Positions 25,520 through 34,926 are shown, counted from the stretch's first letter. The stretch: DNA of 64,000 nt from Salininema proteolyticum (GCF_042685645.1 NZ_JBHUNX010000001.1:868001-932000); one strand, 5' to 3'. Made by a program: numbers and translations. Notes: generated by a model not told the origin, from the letters alone.

Positions 25520-25831
25520 ATGCGGAAGATCTGGATCGCGGCGGGGTTCGCGGTGGGCTACGTGCTCGGGGCCAAGGCCGGCCGGGAGCGGTACGACCAG
25601 ATCGTCGACTGGGCGAACCAGGCGATGGGCAATGAGAAGGTCCAGAAGGTCACCGATGCGGTCAAGGTCCAGGCGGGCAACGCGAAGAACGCGGCGTCCG
25701 ACAAGCTGAAGGGCACGAAGATCGGAGAGGCGGTGGAGAGCTTCATGGAGACCGGCGAGGAGAAGCGCACCGACATCACCGACGAGCTATTGGATGTGAG
25801 CCGGGGCGGCCCGACGGTCGGCAGCCGCTAG
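25520..25831 (+). CDS. YtxH-like membrane-associated protein
   Basis: The 103-residue product has an N-terminal hydrophobic stretch (WIAAGFAVGYVLGAKAGRERYD, split at Gly residues), the signature of small YtxH-type proteins, followed by amphipathic helices rich in Lys, Ala and Glu. The ATG at 25520 follows GAGAGGAGAGGG, a strong ribosome site, and is preferred over the longer frame. Such proteins are common and uncharacterised, possibly stress related. Confidence 0.75.
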   Translation: MRKIWIAAGFAVGYVLGAKAGRERYDQIVDWANQAMGNEKVQKVTDAVKVQAGNAKNAASDKLKGTKIGEAVESFMETGEEKRTDITDELLDVSRGGPTVGSR

Positions 25832-25917
25832 GCGCCGGCGGGTCCCGTCGCCCCCGGCGGGCAAAAAAATTTGCGGATTGGGGTGAATGGCAGGAAAGGA
25901 CCCCAACCCGCATGCCT

Positions 25918-25939
25918 ATTGTCAGGGTAGTCTGACAAT
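25918..25939. promoter_or_regulatory. inverted repeat ATTGTCAG-N6-CTGACAAT
   Basis: Perfect eight-base arms with a six-base spacer lie in an otherwise gene-free stretch (25832-26057). The form suits a dimeric regulator operator, but no start codon of a recognised gene follows it. Confidence 0.4.
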
Positions 25940-26057
25940 GGAGCGCGACGCTGTTGAAATTATGCACGACAGCGGGCGGACGGGTGGCGGAAATCGGAAA
26001 TCCGGCGCCATAGGGGCCGGTATTCGAAAACGAGATCGATACGTCGATAGACGGCTG

Positions 26058-26087
26058 GAACGGGGCGGGTCACCACCCGCCCCGTTC
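26058..26087 (-). terminator. terminator of the beta-glucosidase operon
   Basis: A perfect 13-base stem with a four-base CACC loop lies 14 bases beyond the GH3 stop codon. Confidence 0.75.
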
Positions 26088-26100
26088 GGCGTTCTCGGGC

Positions 26101-28545
26101 CTACCGCAGCACCCCTTGGGAGAGTCGGAGGTCGGCCACCGACCGCCCGGCGTGGAGGCTCCACGGGCCGGCGACCGTCGTCCAGGTGCCGGAGTAGACG
26201 TCGAAGGCGTGCTCGTCGAGCTCGACCGCGACGGTGACGGTCTCGCCGGCCTCGGCCTCGACGGCGGCGAACCCGGCCAGACGGTGCTTCTCGAGCCCTC
26301 CCTCGACCAGGGCCCCGGTGTCGCCCTCGGGGCTCGCGTAGACCTGAACGACCTCGCGCCCGCCCCGGTCACCCGAGTTGCGGACGGTCACCTCGACGAC
26401 GTCCCCGTCGACGGTCATGGACCGGTACTCCCACGAGGTGTAGGACAGCCCGTGCCCGAACCAGTAGGCGGGCGCGACGGTCCCGCGCCGCTCCCAGGCC
26501 CGGTATCCGATGAAGACGCCCTCGTCGTAGGAGAGCCTGCCGTCGACTGGTGTGACGGCGAGGACCGGCGCGTCCTCGGTGCGCGCGGGCCAGGTGGTGG
26601 GCAGCCGCCCGCCGGGCTCGGCGCCGAGCAGGACGTCGGCCAGCGCGGCTCCCCCTTCCTGCCCGGGGAACCAGGTCAGCAGGATCGACGCGACGTCCTC
26701 GCGCCAGGGCATTTCGACGGGGCTTCCCGTGTTGACCACCACGACGGTGTTCGGGTTGGCCTCGGCGACGGCCGCAACCAGGTCGTCCTGCCGTCCGGGC
26801 AGCAGCAGGGTCGAGCGGTCCCAGCCCTCGGACTCGGTCAGGTCGGTCGTGGCGACCACGACCACCGCGGTGTCGGCGGAGCGGGCCGCCTCGGCGGCCT
26901 CGGCGATCAGCTCGTCATCGGATCGGCGAGGCGGCGTGTGCAGGAGCGCGAACAGGAGCGTGGCGGGCATGTGCTCGTTGAGCGAGTCGGGGGTGAAGAC
27001 CAGCTCGACCGGAACGGTGTCGCCTTCGGCCAGTTCGACCGCGCCGCGGGAGACGCCGGGGCCGAACATGGCCTCGAAGGGGTCGCTCACCTGCGGGTGG
27101 TGGTCGCCGTCGAAGAGGACCTCGCCGTCGACGGTCAGCTTGAGGCGCCCCGAACCGCGGGTGCCGAACTCGTGGACCCCGGAGGAGGTCGCCGTGACGG
27201 TCCCGCGGACGACGGCGTGGGAGAAGTCCTCATTGGAGAATCCTCCGGGTATGTGGCCCATCCACTTGACGTCGCCGTCGGCGAGCGGCTCCGGTTCGGA
27301 CTCGCGCCCGTCCCCGCCGACCGCCGTGACGCTCAGGCGGGCGCCCTCGGAGGCGGGGGAGAGCTCCTCGGTCAGGTCGACGCCCTGCGAGTAGGTCGCC
27401 TTGTCGCCGAGCGCCCCGGTGAGCCCGTCCAGCGGGCTGACCACGTGGGTGGGGAACACGGTGGCCGACCCGCCTCCGAGCACGCGGGCGTCCTTGGCGG
27501 CCGGGCCGATGAGGGCGACGCGGCCGTCCGGGGACAGCGGCAGGGCTCCCTCGTTGCGCACCAGTACGAACGAGCGGCGCGCCACCTCGCGGAGGAAGTT
27601 CTCCGGCGCGGCGATCTCCGGCGGCGAGTCCACGGCGGCCTCGGCGCCTTCGAGCGCTCCGACCCGAGCGGCGAGGGTCAGTATGTTGCGGACCGCGGCG
27701 TCGACGTGCTCCTCGGCGACCCGGCCGGAGCGCACGGCGTCGACCAGGGCGGCGTTGTACGGCGTGGCCGGTCCGGGCATGGCCAGGTCGAGGCCGGCCT
27801 CGACGTTGGCGGCGGCGTCGCGCGAGGCGGTCCAGTCGGAGACGTTGAAGCCGTCGAGGCCGAGGTCGCGCCGGATGAGGTCCATGAGCGCCCTGTGGGA
27901 GGTCATGGTGGGGCCGTTGACGGAGTTGTAGGCGGTCATGACGCCCCACGGGTGCGCGTGGGCGGCGATCATCTCGAAGGGCCGCACGTAGACCTCGCGC
28001 AGGGCGCGCGCGTCGATGCGGTTGTCCACCGTGTACCGGTCGGTCTCGGCGTCGTTGCCGACGTAGTGCTTCATGGTGGTGCCGACGCCGCCTTCCTGGA
28101 CGCCTCCGACGTAGGCCTCTCCGATCCGCCCCACCAGATAGGCGTCCTCGGAGAAGTTCTCGAAGTGGCGCCCGCCCACGGGGGAGCGGTGCATGTTGAC
28201 GGTGGGGGCGAGGAGGACGTCGACCTGTTTGCGCCGGGCCTCCTGGGCCAGCAGGTGCCCTATCTCGCGGACCAGGCCGGTGTCCCACGACGCCGCCTGC
28301 GCGGTGGGGCTGGGGAGGGCGAGGGACGGGTCGGCCGAGGTCCAGAAGCGGCCCCGGACGCCGATGGGCCCGTCGGAGAGGGTCATGGACCGCAGCCCGA
28401 TCTGCGGCAGCGCCTGTGTGCGCCACATGTCGATGCCCGAGAGGAGGGAGACCTTCTCGGTAAGGTCCAGTTCGGACAGCGCGGTCTCCACGATGTCGGA
28501 GTAGTCGCGCTTCTCGGCCGGCAGGTCCCAGTGGATGGTGCTCAT
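26101..28545 (-). CDS. GH3 beta-glucosidase with PA14 insertion
   Basis: The 814-residue enzyme has no signal peptide and so is cytoplasmic. The GH3 N-domain shows LSDGPIGVRG, APTVNMHRSPVGGRHFENFSE-type substrate residues, MKHYVGNDAE with the KH pair (159-160), and the nucleophile Asp237 in GFNVSDWTAS. A PA14 domain (about 430-540, GGFSNEDFS to FDGDHHPQVSDP) interrupts the GH3 C-domain, as in the KmBglI-type subgroup, followed by a fibronectin-III-like end (VTVRNSGDRGGREVVQVYAS). It would hydrolyse short beta-glucosides. It lies 31 bases downstream of the MFS transporter gene, which presumably imports the substrate. Confidence 0.93.
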   Translation of the reverse strand: MSTIHWDLPAEKRDYSDIVETALSELDLTEKVSLLSGIDMWRTQALPQIGLRSMTLSDGPIGVRGRFWTSADPSLALPSPTAQAASWDTGLVREIGHLLAQEARRKQVDVLLAPTVNMHRSPVGGRHFENFSEDAYLVGRIGEAYVGGVQEGGVGTTMKHYVGNDAETDRYTVDNRIDARALREVYVRPFEMIAAHAHPWGVMTAYNSVNGPTMTSHRALMDLIRRDLGLDGFNVSDWTASRDAAANVEAGLDLAMPGPATPYNAALVDAVRSGRVAEEHVDAAVRNILTLAARVGALEGAEAAVDSPPEIAAPENFLREVARRSFVLVRNEGALPLSPDGRVALIGPAAKDARVLGGGSATVFPTHVVSPLDGLTGALGDKATYSQGVDLTEELSPASEGARLSVTAVGGDGRESEPEPLADGDVKWMGHIPGGFSNEDFSHAVVRGTVTATSSGVHEFGTRGSGRLKLTVDGEVLFDGDHHPQVSDPFEAMFGPGVSRGAVELAEGDTVPVELVFTPDSLNEHMPATLLFALLHTPPRRSDDELIAEAAEAARSADTAVVVVATTDLTESEGWDRSTLLLPGRQDDLVAAVAEANPNTVVVVNTGSPVEMPWREDVASILLTWFPGQEGGAALADVLLGAEPGGRLPTTWPARTEDAPVLAVTPVDGRLSYDEGVFIGYRAWERRGTVAPAYWFGHGLSYTSWEYRSMTVDGDVVEVTVRNSGDRGGREVVQVYASPEGDTGALVEGGLEKHRLAGFAAVEAEAGETVTVAVELDEHAFDVYSGTWTTVAGPWSLHAGRSVADLRLSQGVLR

Positions 28546-28576
28546 GTGCGTCGCCTTTCTGATGCGTGTGATCGTC

Positions 28577-29836
28577 CTACTTGACGGAGCGGATCGGCTG
28601 GACGGTGATGGCGCCCAGCACGGTCAGCGCCGCGGCCACCCCGTACAGGAGCGTGTAGTTGTCGCCGCCGCCGACGGCCAGGATCAGCGGGAAGGCCGCG
28701 GCGACGATGGGCTGGGGCAGGGCGTTGGCCATATTGGCGATGCCGAGGTCCTTGGCGGGCTGTTCGGGGTCGGGCAGCACCTGGGTCACCAGGGCCATGT
28801 CGACGGCGTAGAAGAGGCCGCCGCCGACGGCGAACAGCGCCAGGGCGAGGGCGATCACGGGCAGGCTCTGGGCGGTGGCCAGGAGCCCGAGGGCGGCGGC
28901 CAGGAGGAGGGCGGAGCCGATGACGAGGGGCTTGCGGCGGCCGAGCCGGTCGGAGAGCGGGCCGCCCGCGAGCGACAGCAGGGTCTGCAGCACGTAGTTG
29001 CCGATCATGAGGACCGCGACGGTCTGGGTGGTCTTCTCGGGGGAGTAGCCGAGGGTGTGCTCCACGAAGAAGGCGATGGTGAGCATGATGAACACCTGGC
29101 CGCCCATGACGAGGAACTTGGACAGCCACGCCCAGCCGAAGTCGGGGTGCGCGACGGGGTTGAAGACGAAGGTGAAGAGGAAGTCCTTGACGGTGAAGCG
29201 GCCGGGGCGCTCGTGGGAGGCGCTCTCCCTGTGGGCGAGCACGAACTGTCCGACGAGGACGGCGGCGAGGGCGGCGGGCACGAGGAACAGGATATAGACG
29301 TTCTGGGTGACCGCACCGATGAACGAGGCGATGAGGATGCCCGTGGTGAGGGTCGCGCCGACGGCCCCGGAGAACTTGCCGCGCTGGTGGACGGGGACTT
29401 CGTCGGGGATGGTGGCGGTGAGGGCGGCGAGGGCCGCGTTCAGTCCGGCCTGGGCCATGACCCATCCGGCCAGGACGCTCCAGACCGCGTCGGTGGCGAC
29501 GATGAGGGCCAGTCCGGCGATCCCGGCCAGGGTGCCGCCGGCTATCCACGGGACGCGCCGTCCCCAGCGGGAGCGGGTGCGGTCCGAGAGGCGGCCCCAG
29601 AGCGGGTTGCAGAACAGGGCGACGGCGGAGCCGACGCCGACGATCATGCTGTAGACGGCCTCGCGGGTGTCGGCGGGCGCGATCTGCGTGACGCGCAGGT
29701 ACATGCCCACCATCGCGGGCCCCATGAGGGCGGCCCAGATGCCGAGGCTGCCTCCGGTGAAGCGCCAGTAGAAGCCCTTGGGCGCCCGGGTCGAGGCCGC
29801 GTCGGGCGGTGCCGGCGGCCTGTCGGTCGTTGCCAT
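28577..29836 (-). CDS. MFS sugar-type transporter
   Basis: The 419-residue product has twelve predicted helices. NPLWGRLSDRTRSRWGRRVPW is the conserved loop 2-3 of major-facilitator proteins, with similarity in feel to the GPH/glycoside and SLC45-like branch. Its pairing with a cytosolic beta-glucosidase suggests uptake of a beta-glucoside such as cellobiose or gentiobiose; this is inference from context. It is the first gene of the operon and is transcribed divergently from a TetR regulator. Confidence 0.88.
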   Translation of the reverse strand: MATTDRPPAPPDAASTRAPKGFYWRFTGGSLGIWAALMGPAMVGMYLRVTQIAPADTREAVYSMIVGVGSAVALFCNPLWGRLSDRTRSRWGRRVPWIAGGTLAGIAGLALIVATDAVWSVLAGWVMAQAGLNAALAALTATIPDEVPVHQRGKFSGAVGATLTTGILIASFIGAVTQNVYILFLVPAALAAVLVGQFVLAHRESASHERPGRFTVKDFLFTFVFNPVAHPDFGWAWLSKFLVMGGQVFIMLTIAFFVEHTLGYSPEKTTQTVAVLMIGNYVLQTLLSLAGGPLSDRLGRRKPLVIGSALLLAAALGLLATAQSLPVIALALALFAVGGGLFYAVDMALVTQVLPDPEQPAKDLGIANMANALPQPIVAAAFPLILAVGGGDNYTLLYGVAAALTVLGAITVQPIRSVK

Positions 29837-30186
29837 GGCGGATCTCCTCTTCGTTGAGGTCGGGGTCTCAGTGAATCGAAGTATGGCACCTTCACCGAGT
29901 GATAGGTAAGTCTTGTTATTGAACTGTTATTAACAATGATCGGAGGCGGTGGGGACGCCGCAGTGGCCCGCGTGGCAGTCGTTGATCCTGTGTGTTGCGA
30001 CACAAGGGATTCGAAGCCAGTGGAAGTCCCGGGGGCCGAGCCTGGAGATCGGGGAGGGCGGGGTGTCCGACGCCGGGGCGGACCGGTGCCCGGGGCCGGC
30101 GGCGTCGCCGTTTTGTTATCATTCCGCAATCGGCCGTCATTAGGATGGAACGTCCGATCTCCCAGGTTCTGCGAAGGTGACACCGC
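29837..30186. promoter_or_regulatory. divergent MFS/TetR promoter with TGTTATT repeats
   Basis: This 350-base intergenic region carries TTGTTATTGAAC and TGTTATTAACA (29913-29936). The shared TGTTATT occurs twice with an 11-base period (29914 and 29925), and the second forms the odd-centred dyad TGTTA-T-TAACA. It lies about 90 bases upstream of the MFS start and is the best operator candidate for the TetR protein. The rest (29940-30170) shows no gene. Confidence 0.55.
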
Positions 30187-30798
30187 ATGGCGCACGACTC
30201 CGACACCGCCCGGCCGGTCCGGCACGGCTCCCGCGGCCGCGCACGCCGGGACGAGATCCTCTCGGTGGCCCTCGGCGTCATAGCCGAGAACGGCTACCGC
30301 GGCCTGACGCTCGGCGAAGTGGCCAAGCGCGTGGGCCTCAGCCAGCAGGGCGTCCTCCACTACTTCCCCAGCAAGGAGGAACTGCTCATCGGAGTGCTCC
30401 GGCAACGCGACGAGTGGGACGTCTCGGCGCCCTTCGGCGGCGAGAACGCGGTCGAGTTCACCGTCGGCGACCTGGAGATGCTGGTCGAGGTGAACGCCGC
30501 GCGCCCGGAGATCGTCCGGACCTTCTCGGCCCTGCTGGGAGAGTCGATCACCGAGGAGCACCCGGCCGGCCCTTATTTCAAGGACCGCTACGACTGGGTC
30601 CGCGACAGCATAGAGTCGACCTTGAGGGGGGAGTTCGGCGAGACCATGCCCAGCGGGATCACCGCCGCCCAGGGTGCGATCATGTTGACGGCACTGATGG
30701 ACGGTCTGCAGTACCAGTGGCTGCACGACCCCGAAAAGATCGACATGCCCGAGCTCTTCCACGGGCTCACGCGGTTGGTGACGGGAAGGGAGAGCTGA
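30187..30798 (+). CDS. TetR-family regulator of the beta-glucoside operon
   Basis: The 203-residue product has the N-terminal TetR HTH (RDEILSVALGVIAENGYRG, LTLGEVAKRVGLSQQGVLHYFPSKEELL) and a helical ligand domain. AAGGTG lies ten bases before the ATG. Because it is divergent from the MFS/GH3 operon and a TetR-type dyad lies between, it most likely represses that operon. The inducer is unknown. Confidence 0.93.
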   Translation: MAHDSDTARPVRHGSRGRARRDEILSVALGVIAENGYRGLTLGEVAKRVGLSQQGVLHYFPSKEELLIGVLRQRDEWDVSAPFGGENAVEFTVGDLEMLVEVNAARPEIVRTFSALLGESITEEHPAGPYFKDRYDWVRDSIESTLRGEFGETMPSGITAAQGAIMLTALMDGLQYQWLHDPEKIDMPELFHGLTRLVTGRES

Positions 30799-30836
30799 AC
30801 GCCCATGCGGGAGACCACGCACCGAGGAGGGAAGCG

Positions 30837-31673
30837 GTGAGCTTCCCCGGAGTCGACGCACTGTGCTGCCCGCACTGCGGCGGCGCGCTGACCGACGGCG
30901 AACGACGCCTCTCCTGCGAGGAGGGCCACGCCTTCGACCTGGCGCGACAGGGCTACGCGCCACTTGTGGGCGCCCACTCCAACCTGACTACCGGAGACGA
31001 CGCGGGCCAAGTCCAAGCGCGCCAGGACTTCCTGGCCGGCGGACTCTACGAGCCCTTCCTGGAGCCGATCCGCGCGGCCGCGGCCGTCGACGCCCCCGGA
31101 GTGGCCCTCGACATCGGATGCGGCACCGGATACTACCTGGCCGACGTCCTCCACCGGACCGGACGCACCGGAGTGGGCCTCGACTCCTCCAAGTACGCCC
31201 TCCGCCGCGCGGCCAAGGCCCACCCCGCCCTGGGCGCGGTCCTGGCCGACGCCTGGAGGGGCCTCCCGCTGAGCGACGACAGCGCCGCGGTGGTCCTCAA
31301 CGTCTTCGCGCCGCGCAACGCCGTCGACATCCACCGCGTGCTCCACCCCGAAGGAGTCCTGGTCACCGTCACCCCCGACCCCGAGCACCTGGAACCGCTG
31401 CCGAAGTTCGTCCGCATGCTGCAACCGCAGGAACGCAAGGAGGACAAGCTCATCGAGAGCCTCTCCTCCCACTTCGAACGGAGCGCGCGCGTCCCGGTCC
31501 ACTTCGAGACCCCCATCGACAGGAAGACCGTCCACACCATCCTGGCCATGGGCCCCACCGCCCGCCACTACGGGCCGGAGGAACTGCGCCGGGCCGTCGA
31601 CGACACCGTCCCCGAGACTATCGACCTCACCGTGTCGGTCACGGTCAGCACATGGCTTCCCGCGTCGCTCTGA
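30837..31673 (+). CDS. RlmA/TlrB-like 23S rRNA (guanine-N1) methyltransferase
   Basis: The 278-residue product has an N-terminal zinc finger (CCPHCGGAL, then LSCEEGHAFDLARQGYAPLV) as in RlmA proteins, then a Rossmann methyltransferase domain with motif I ALDIGCGTGYYL and motif II GLDSSKYALRRAAK, followed by NVFAPRNAVDIHRVL. Family members methylate G745 or G748 of 23S rRNA, the latter giving tylosin resistance; the exact base cannot be told from sequence alone. The GTG start at 30837 has GAGGAGGGA upstream. Its end overlaps the next gene by 22 bases. Confidence 0.85.
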   Translation: MSFPGVDALCCPHCGGALTDGERRLSCEEGHAFDLARQGYAPLVGAHSNLTTGDDAGQVQARQDFLAGGLYEPFLEPIRAAAAVDAPGVALDIGCGTGYYLADVLHRTGRTGVGLDSSKYALRRAAKAHPALGAVLADAWRGLPLSDDSAAVVLNVFAPRNAVDIHRVLHPEGVLVTVTPDPEHLEPLPKFVRMLQPQERKEDKLIESLSSHFERSARVPVHFETPIDRKTVHTILAMGPTARHYGPEELRRAVDDTVPETIDLTVSVTVSTWLPASL

Positions 31674-32434
31674 GCGCGACCGCGGCGCTCGCCATGGCGG
31701 TCGCCGCGTGCGGGAGCGGCAACGGCGCGGACCTCGAGGGCGTCGACCGGCTGGTGCCCGAGATCCTCGAGACCCGCCCGCACGACGAGTCGGCCTTCAC
31801 CCAGGGGCTCGAGTTCTCCGACGGGAGGCTGTACGAGTCGACCGGCAAGTACGGCCGCTCGGAGGTCCGGATCGTCGATCCCGAGACGGGCGAGGTGCTC
31901 GCCTCAGAGGCGCTGCCCGACGACGAGTTCGGCGAGGGCCTCACCGTCTCCGGCGACTCCCTGTGGCAACTGACCTGGCAGTCAGGCACGGTCTACCAAC
32001 GCGACCCGGAGACCCTGGAGGTCAGGGACACCTGGGAGAACGACCGCGAGGGCTGGGGGATCTGCGCGGCCGGGGACGAGCTGTTCCTCTCCGACGGCAG
32101 CGACGTCATCCAGGTGCGCGACGCCGAGGACTTCACGGTCCAGCGCGAATTCGAGGTCACGGCCGACGGCGAGGGCGTCGACATGATCAACGAGCTGGAG
32201 TGCGCCGAGGGCAGGATCTGGGCCAACCTCTGGCAGAGCGCCGACATCATCGCCATCGACCCCTCCGACGGCACGGTCGAGTCCGCCGTGGACGCCTCCA
32301 GCCTCGAAGGGGACCACAGCGACCGCAGCGAGAGGACGCTCAACGGCATCGCCGCGGCCGGGGACGGGACCTACCTCCTCACCGGCAAGGAATGGCCCAT
32401 GGCGCAGCTGGTGCGCTTCACACCGGCACCCTAG
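31652..32434 (+). CDS. glutaminyl-peptide cyclotransferase, lipoprotein
   Basis: The 260-residue lipoprotein has signal MASRVALSATAALAMAVA with lipobox Cys20 in VAACGSG. The mature part is a five-bladed propeller of the plant-type glutamine cyclotransferase family: PHDESAFTQGLEF, LYESTGKYGRSEVRIVD, FGEGLTVSG, LWQLTWQSG, DREGWGIC, MINELECAEGRIWAN and LNGIAA. It converts N-terminal Gln of peptides to pyroglutamate outside the cell. The ATG lies within the end of the methyltransferase gene, indicating translational coupling. Confidence 0.9.
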   Translation: MASRVALSATAALAMAVAACGSGNGADLEGVDRLVPEILETRPHDESAFTQGLEFSDGRLYESTGKYGRSEVRIVDPETGEVLASEALPDDEFGEGLTVSGDSLWQLTWQSGTVYQRDPETLEVRDTWENDREGWGICAAGDELFLSDGSDVIQVRDAEDFTVQREFEVTADGEGVDMINELECAEGRIWANLWQSADIIAIDPSDGTVESAVDASSLEGDHSDRSERTLNGIAAAGDGTYLLTGKEWPMAQLVRFTPAP

Positions 32435-32471
32435 CGTCCCGTACATGGCATCGATGCGTCATGATGGGCTC

Positions 32472-33674
32472 ATGTCCGAAGAACGCTCACCCTTGGATAG
32501 ACTCTTGGCGTACAAAATGCGGCTCCTGACCGACTCCCACCACGCCCGCCCCACCGTCTCCTGGTTCCAGGACATGATCGCGGCCGCCCTCGGCCTCGTC
32601 CTCTCCTTCGGACTCATCTCCGACTCCATCTACCAGACCCGCTACGGCGACTACAGCGCCGTCGCCCCGCTCCAGTGGGCCGTCTACCTGGGCGCCCTGC
32701 TGGTCGCCGGCTGGTCCGCCTGGCTCGCCTGGCAGCGCCACCGGGCGCCGGCCACCGCCGACAACCAGGGCAACGACCGCCCCCGGACGGGCCTGTCCGC
32801 CATCCCGACCGGCTACGGCCCGTTCGCCATAGCGGTGCCGCTGATCATCATCTCCGGCCTCGTGGGCCTCGTCTGGCACGTCGTCTTCGGCGTCGAACAG
32901 TCGCGCGACGCCGTCCTCAGCCCGCCGCACCTCGGCCTGGCCGTCGGCTACGTGCTTCTACTGGCCGGGCCCTGGCTCTCCCAGCGGGCCCTGCGCCGCG
33001 ACAGAGTCGACCAGGCCGGCGTGCCGCACCGGCTCCTGCGCGACGTGCCGACGGCGCTCGCCCTGGGCTCGATGTTCGCGGTCTTCATCCTCACAGTCCC
33101 CTACGTCTTCCCCGTGGCGTCGTCGCTGAAGACCCTGGCGGTCTCCATGATCGACCCCATGGGCGCGGCCGAGGCGACGGGACTGGCGGCGTCGGTGGCC
33201 GCGACGATCGTCTCGCTGGCGGTCGTGGTCGTCTCGACCCGCCACCACCGGCCGGTCTTCGGCTTCTTCCTGGTGGCCTCCGTCGCCCCCGCCTTCGCGG
33301 CCGGGTCCTTCATCGGAGGCGACACCCTCCTCATGGTCGTGGCCGTTCTGGCCGTCGGGCTGCTGGAGGACGTGCTCGTATGGTTGGTCTGGCCGCAGCT
33401 GCGCCGCCGCCGCGACCTCCTCGTGCTGGGCGTCGCCTGGCCCGTGGCGGTGTGGACGGCCGCCGTCGTGGTCATCGAATTCCGCTACGGCGCGTGGCTC
33501 GGGCCCGAGGCGATCGTCGGCCTTCCCCTGCTGAATGCCCTGGTGGGAGCGCTACTGATGCTGTTCGTCAAGTCCGAGCAGCTGCCGCCCCCGCCGGAGG
33601 CCGACTCGGCGGAGAACCCCTTCGACGACGTGATCCGCCGGGCGAAGGCCATGACTGACCGCTCGGAGGACTAG
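32472..33674 (+). CDS. polytopic membrane protein, unknown function
   Basis: The 400-residue product has about ten hydrophobic helices and a charged C-terminal tail (ENPFDDVIRRAKAM). The segment WHVVFGVEQSRDAVLSPPHL, between helices, holds histidines and is typical of an uncharacterised actinobacterial membrane family. I do not assign a function. The start at 32472 has CATGAT six bases upstream (32460-32465), a leaderless pattern. It is convergent with the PfkB gene. Confidence 0.7.
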   Translation: MSEERSPLDRLLAYKMRLLTDSHHARPTVSWFQDMIAAALGLVLSFGLISDSIYQTRYGDYSAVAPLQWAVYLGALLVAGWSAWLAWQRHRAPATADNQGNDRPRTGLSAIPTGYGPFAIAVPLIIISGLVGLVWHVVFGVEQSRDAVLSPPHLGLAVGYVLLLAGPWLSQRALRRDRVDQAGVPHRLLRDVPTALALGSMFAVFILTVPYVFPVASSLKTLAVSMIDPMGAAEATGLAASVAATIVSLAVVVVSTRHHRPVFGFFLVASVAPAFAAGSFIGGDTLLMVVAVLAVGLLEDVLVWLVWPQLRRRRDLLVLGVAWPVAVWTAAVVVIEFRYGAWLGPEAIVGLPLLNALVGALLMLFVKSEQLPPPPEADSAENPFDDVIRRAKAMTDRSED

Positions 33675-33756
33675 CGCCCGGAGAGCCGGTGCCGAACCGC
33701 GCCCGGGCCTGGAGATCCGTGTGGGTCCGGTGCGGTACCGTCGCCGCCCGGCCCGC

Positions 33757-33791
33757 GCCGTTCCGCCCGTTGTGAGCGCCGGCGGAACGGC
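33757..33791. terminator. bidirectional terminator hairpin
   Basis: An 11-base perfect stem (GCCGTTCCGCC at 33757-33767, complement at 33781-33791) with a 13-base loop lies between convergent genes. Confidence 0.6.
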
Positions 33792-33802
33792 CCGCCCGCG
33801 CT

Positions 33803-34729
33803 TCAGGAGAGCGCGGCGACCGCTTCGGCCAGCGGCTCTTCGCCGATGAAATCGGTATGGGTGCCGGCGGACCGCACGGTCCAGGCCCCGGCGACGCTCC
33901 CGGCGAGCACGGCCTCGCGCGTCTCCATCCCCTTCCCCCAGGCCCACAGGAAACCCGCGGTGAAGGCGTCCCCCGCCCCGTTGGAGTCGACGACCTCCCA
34001 GCCCTCCCAGGCCGGACCCAGGCCGGCGACGTCGGAGGCGGAGAGCGCCTCGTAGCGGCGCAGCCCCTCCGCGTCGAGGTACCAGCCGCCCGCGGCGCCG
34101 TCGGTGGCCACCACCGCCCGCGCCCGCCCGTGGGAGGCGACCCACTCCATGGCCTCCGGGGCGGCCGCGCCGAGCTTCTCCGCGGACATGGTGACGATGT
34201 CGCTGTTGAGCGCGAAGACGTGCCGGTAGGAGTCCTTGCCGTCCCAGGAGTGCAGGTCGGTCGAGACCGTCGTGGTCTCGCGGTCGATCAGGGGGAAGAC
34301 GTCGCGGCACACGTTCGAGATGGACACGTGCACCTGGTTCGCGGCCAGTACGTGCGGCCGGAGGAACTCGGGGTCCAGGCGCAGGTCGGCTGGGTGCCTG
34401 CCGTCGTAGAAGGAGAAGCGGCGACCCGACTCGTCCACGAAGTTCACGCCCCGGGGAGTGCCGTTGGGGGCCTTCTGGAAACGGAAGTCGAGCTCCTCCT
34501 CCGCGTAACGGTCGAGAATGAGCCTCCCCTGCGCGTCGTCGCCGAGGAAGTCGACGAAGCGGACTCCCCGCCCCAGCCGCCGGGAGGCCAGGGCGACGCC
34601 GTTGCCGGTGTGACCGACGAAGTCGCGGACCGGAGGGACGTGCAGAGAGTCGCCGGGAGGGAAGGAGAAGTCGGGAACCCGGACGATGGTGTCGACGCCG
34701 ACGGCGCCTAGGACGAGCAGGTCGAGCAT
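33803..34729 (-). CDS. PfkB-family carbohydrate kinase
   Basis: The 308-residue kinase has the N-terminal pattern LVLGAVGVDTIVRVPDF, GHTGNGVALASRRLG (PfkB signature 1 region) and the C-terminal signature VVDSNGAGDAFTAGFLWA, whose Asp in GAGD is the catalytic base. Relatives phosphorylate fructose-type sugars or nucleosides; the substrate here is open. The start at 34729 (MLDLLVLGAVG) is chosen because the fold begins immediately; the longer frame is not protein-like. It is monocistronic. Confidence 0.9.
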   Translation of the reverse strand: MLDLLVLGAVGVDTIVRVPDFSFPPGDSLHVPPVRDFVGHTGNGVALASRRLGRGVRFVDFLGDDAQGRLILDRYAEEELDFRFQKAPNGTPRGVNFVDESGRRFSFYDGRHPADLRLDPEFLRPHVLAANQVHVSISNVCRDVFPLIDRETTTVSTDLHSWDGKDSYRHVFALNSDIVTMSAEKLGAAAPEAMEWVASHGRARAVVATDGAAGGWYLDAEGLRRYEALSASDVAGLGPAWEGWEVVDSNGAGDAFTAGFLWAWGKGMETREAVLAGSVAGAWTVRSAGTHTDFIGEEPLAEAVAALS

Positions 34730-34926
34730 GACTCCGATTATGGACCACCCGTGCCGGTCGCCCCTGGACGAGGCGGGGAGCGGCGTTCGCTCGGTGTAAC
34801 GAGCGGCCGATGGCGCGGCCGGGAGAGCGGTCCCGCCATATCGGCTACCGGGCGAATCCGATTGACTACGATCTGGGGAGGATCGGCCGCAGGGGAGCCG
34901 ACCGAGTTCCACCAGAGGAGAGCACC

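Noticed and set aside
30000..30040. tRNA-like string near GGGATTCGAAGCC
   Set aside because: The T-arm-like piece has no matching acceptor, anticodon or D arm on either side.
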